Of a stretch of DNA of 5,687 nt, positions 5,101 through 5,687 are shown one piece after another (positions within the stretch are counted from its first letter, which is position 1; each line of letters starts with the position of its first letter). This DNA comes from Fibrobacter sp. UBA4373 (GTDB lineage Bacteria; Fibrobacterota; Fibrobacteria; Fibrobacterales; Fibrobacteraceae): contig DGSB01000062.1 in NCBI GenBank assembly GCA_002390045.1, positions 1 through 5,687 of the forward strand. Reading direction: 5' to 3'. Position numbers and translations under genes: made by a program. The notes beneath the pieces are model-generated. The model saw nothing but the letters and a program-made list of their open reading frames with translations, had not been told where the DNA came from and made no database searches.

Positions 5101-5544
5101 TTACTTATCCCAAATGCGCCTTATGTTCTTGGCTATCATCTCATCGGCCATGTCCGTCAGGATATGCGGATCGTCGACAAGTTGGTCTTCCAATGCCATG
5201 TTCGTGTTGACGCTCGACAGGATTGCTTCGGCTTTCTTACGGGCCTGTCGTTTAATCGTCTCCTGCAGGCTGCTCTTGGGGACAAAACCATAAACGAAAT
5301 CGCAGTCAAGGCCTTCCGCGATTTTTTTCATGGTCGAAATCTTGAGGTTGTTTTCGTTGAGTTCCATTTTGGCGATACGTGGCTGAGAAAGCCCGACGCG
5401 TTCCGCAAGTTGTTTTGCGGTCATTCCGAGAGCCCGACGAACGGCGGAAATCCACCCCTGTTTGGGAGGTTGGGCGTCGCGAAGCTGGGCGAGGTTTCCC
5501 GTCTTATGGGCAAGAGCCCTGAGCAAAATCAACCTTTGGTTCAT
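5101..5544 (-). CDS. Mobile mystery protein A, HTH regulator paired with the Fic protein
   Basis: This 147-residue protein fits the family called mobile mystery protein A. Residues about 30-81 carry the helix-turn-helix: GWISAVRRALGMTAKQLAERVGLSQPRIAKMELNENNLKISTMKKIAEGLDC, where MTAKQLAERVGLSQPRIAKME forms the HTH core. The family hallmarks DFVYGFVPKSSL (82-93), a basic helix RQARKKAEAIL, and NMALEDQ (115-121) follow, and the protein ends RRIWDK. It is complete at both ends. As in other genomes, the A gene directly precedes the B (Fic) gene on the same strand. By analogy with HTH-Fic modules it is likely the regulator, and perhaps the antitoxin, of the Fic protein, but this is not shown by sequence. 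The ATG at 5544 has a weak AGG seven bases upstream, and a TATAAT (minus strand, 5564-5559) sits close by. Confidence 0.93.
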   Translation of the reverse strand: MNQRLILLRALAHKTGNLAQLRDAQPPKQGWISAVRRALGMTAKQLAERVGLSQPRIAKMELNENNLKISTMKKIAEGLDCDFVYGFVPKSSLQETIKRQARKKAEAILSSVNTNMALEDQLVDDPHILTDMADEMIAKNIRRIWDK

Positions 5545-5553
5545 AAAATAACC

Positions 5554-5589
5554 TATTTATTATAATCTTCTTGATAAATATAATAAATA
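5554..5589. promoter_or_regulatory. AT-rich inverted repeat and promoter region of the mobile mystery operon
   Basis: TATTTATTATA (5554-5564) and TATAATAAATA (5579-5589) are perfect 11-base inverted copies separated by 14 bases. The nearer arm contains TATAAT on the minus strand (5564-5559), a consensus -10 element 14 bases before the HTH start codon; no good -35 is evident. The repeat could be the HTH protein's operator overlapping its promoter. The region is very AT-rich, so chance similarity is a real alternative. Confidence 0.4.
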
Positions 5590-5625
5590 TATTGTAGAAA
5601 TTTAATAAAATATAACTTTTTTGCT

Positions 5626-5687
5626 ATGAAACGAAAGATGGCTCTGAAAAAATACAATTTCCCGCAAAAAAACGCCCAGGCTTTGAA
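5626..5687 (+). CDS. Possible start of a divergent gene, cut by the window end
   Basis: An open frame starts at ATG 5626 and runs 20 codons to the window edge. It begins MKRKMALKKYNFPQKNAQAL and is rich in Lys, Arg, Gln and Asn. An in-frame TAA at 5584-5586 limits any longer start. No Shine-Dalgarno is visible. It lies 81 bases from the divergent mobile mystery A gene, and the base composition rises from very AT-rich to mixed exactly at the ATG, which supports coding. The fragment is too short to assign a family. Confidence 0.35.
   Translation, partial: MKRKMALKKYNFPQKNAQAL

Overview
The window reads as a piece of chromosome from a Gram-negative (diderm) bacterium. Two secreted envelope proteins, one with an outer-membrane beta-barrel look, and a stand-alone L,D-transpeptidase support this. 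Shine-Dalgarno signals range from strong to absent, and base composition is moderate with a few AT-rich patches. A Fibrobacter-like organism is a reasonable guess from general style, but nothing here proves it.

Region 1 (1-1736, + strand) is a tight operon. It holds the 3' end of a dihydroorotate dehydrogenase family gene, a small secreted beta-barrel-like protein, and an exported protein that fuses a PDZ domain to a TlpA-type thioredoxin domain. Intergenic gaps are only 12 and 9 bases.

Region 2 (1744-3638, - strand) converges on region 1 with only 7 bases between stop codons. In transcription order it encodes an L,D-transpeptidase domain protein without a visible signal peptide, a maltose/galactoside-type O-acetyltransferase, and an AT-rich multi-pass membrane protein whose ATG lies one base after the acetyltransferase stop.

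Region 3 (3639-3801) is a divergent spacer rich in structure. It has an 8-bp inverted repeat just upstream of the transpeptidase start, an orphan rho-independent terminator facing +, and a near-continuous 16-base palindrome in front of the next operon.

Region 4 (3802-4321, + strand) has a previously easy-to-miss 54-codon gene that overlaps, in another frame, the start of an XRE-type helix-turn-helix gene. The layout (tiny first gene, overlapping HTH gene, upstream palindrome) resembles an autoregulated toxin-antitoxin module, but the small protein matches no toxin I recognise.

Region 5 (4453-5544, - strand) is the pair known as mobile mystery proteins A and B: an HTH protein followed by a Fic-domain protein with an intact HPFPNGNGRISR active-site motif. 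The gap between the two carries a palindrome plus a third half-site, and an 11-base AT-rich inverted repeat lies upstream of the A gene. A probable gene fragment starts divergently at 5626 and runs off the window.

Regions 4 and 5 therefore place two HTH-controlled small modules tail to tail, as is typical of accessory or mobile DNA, next to what look like ordinary metabolic and envelope genes.
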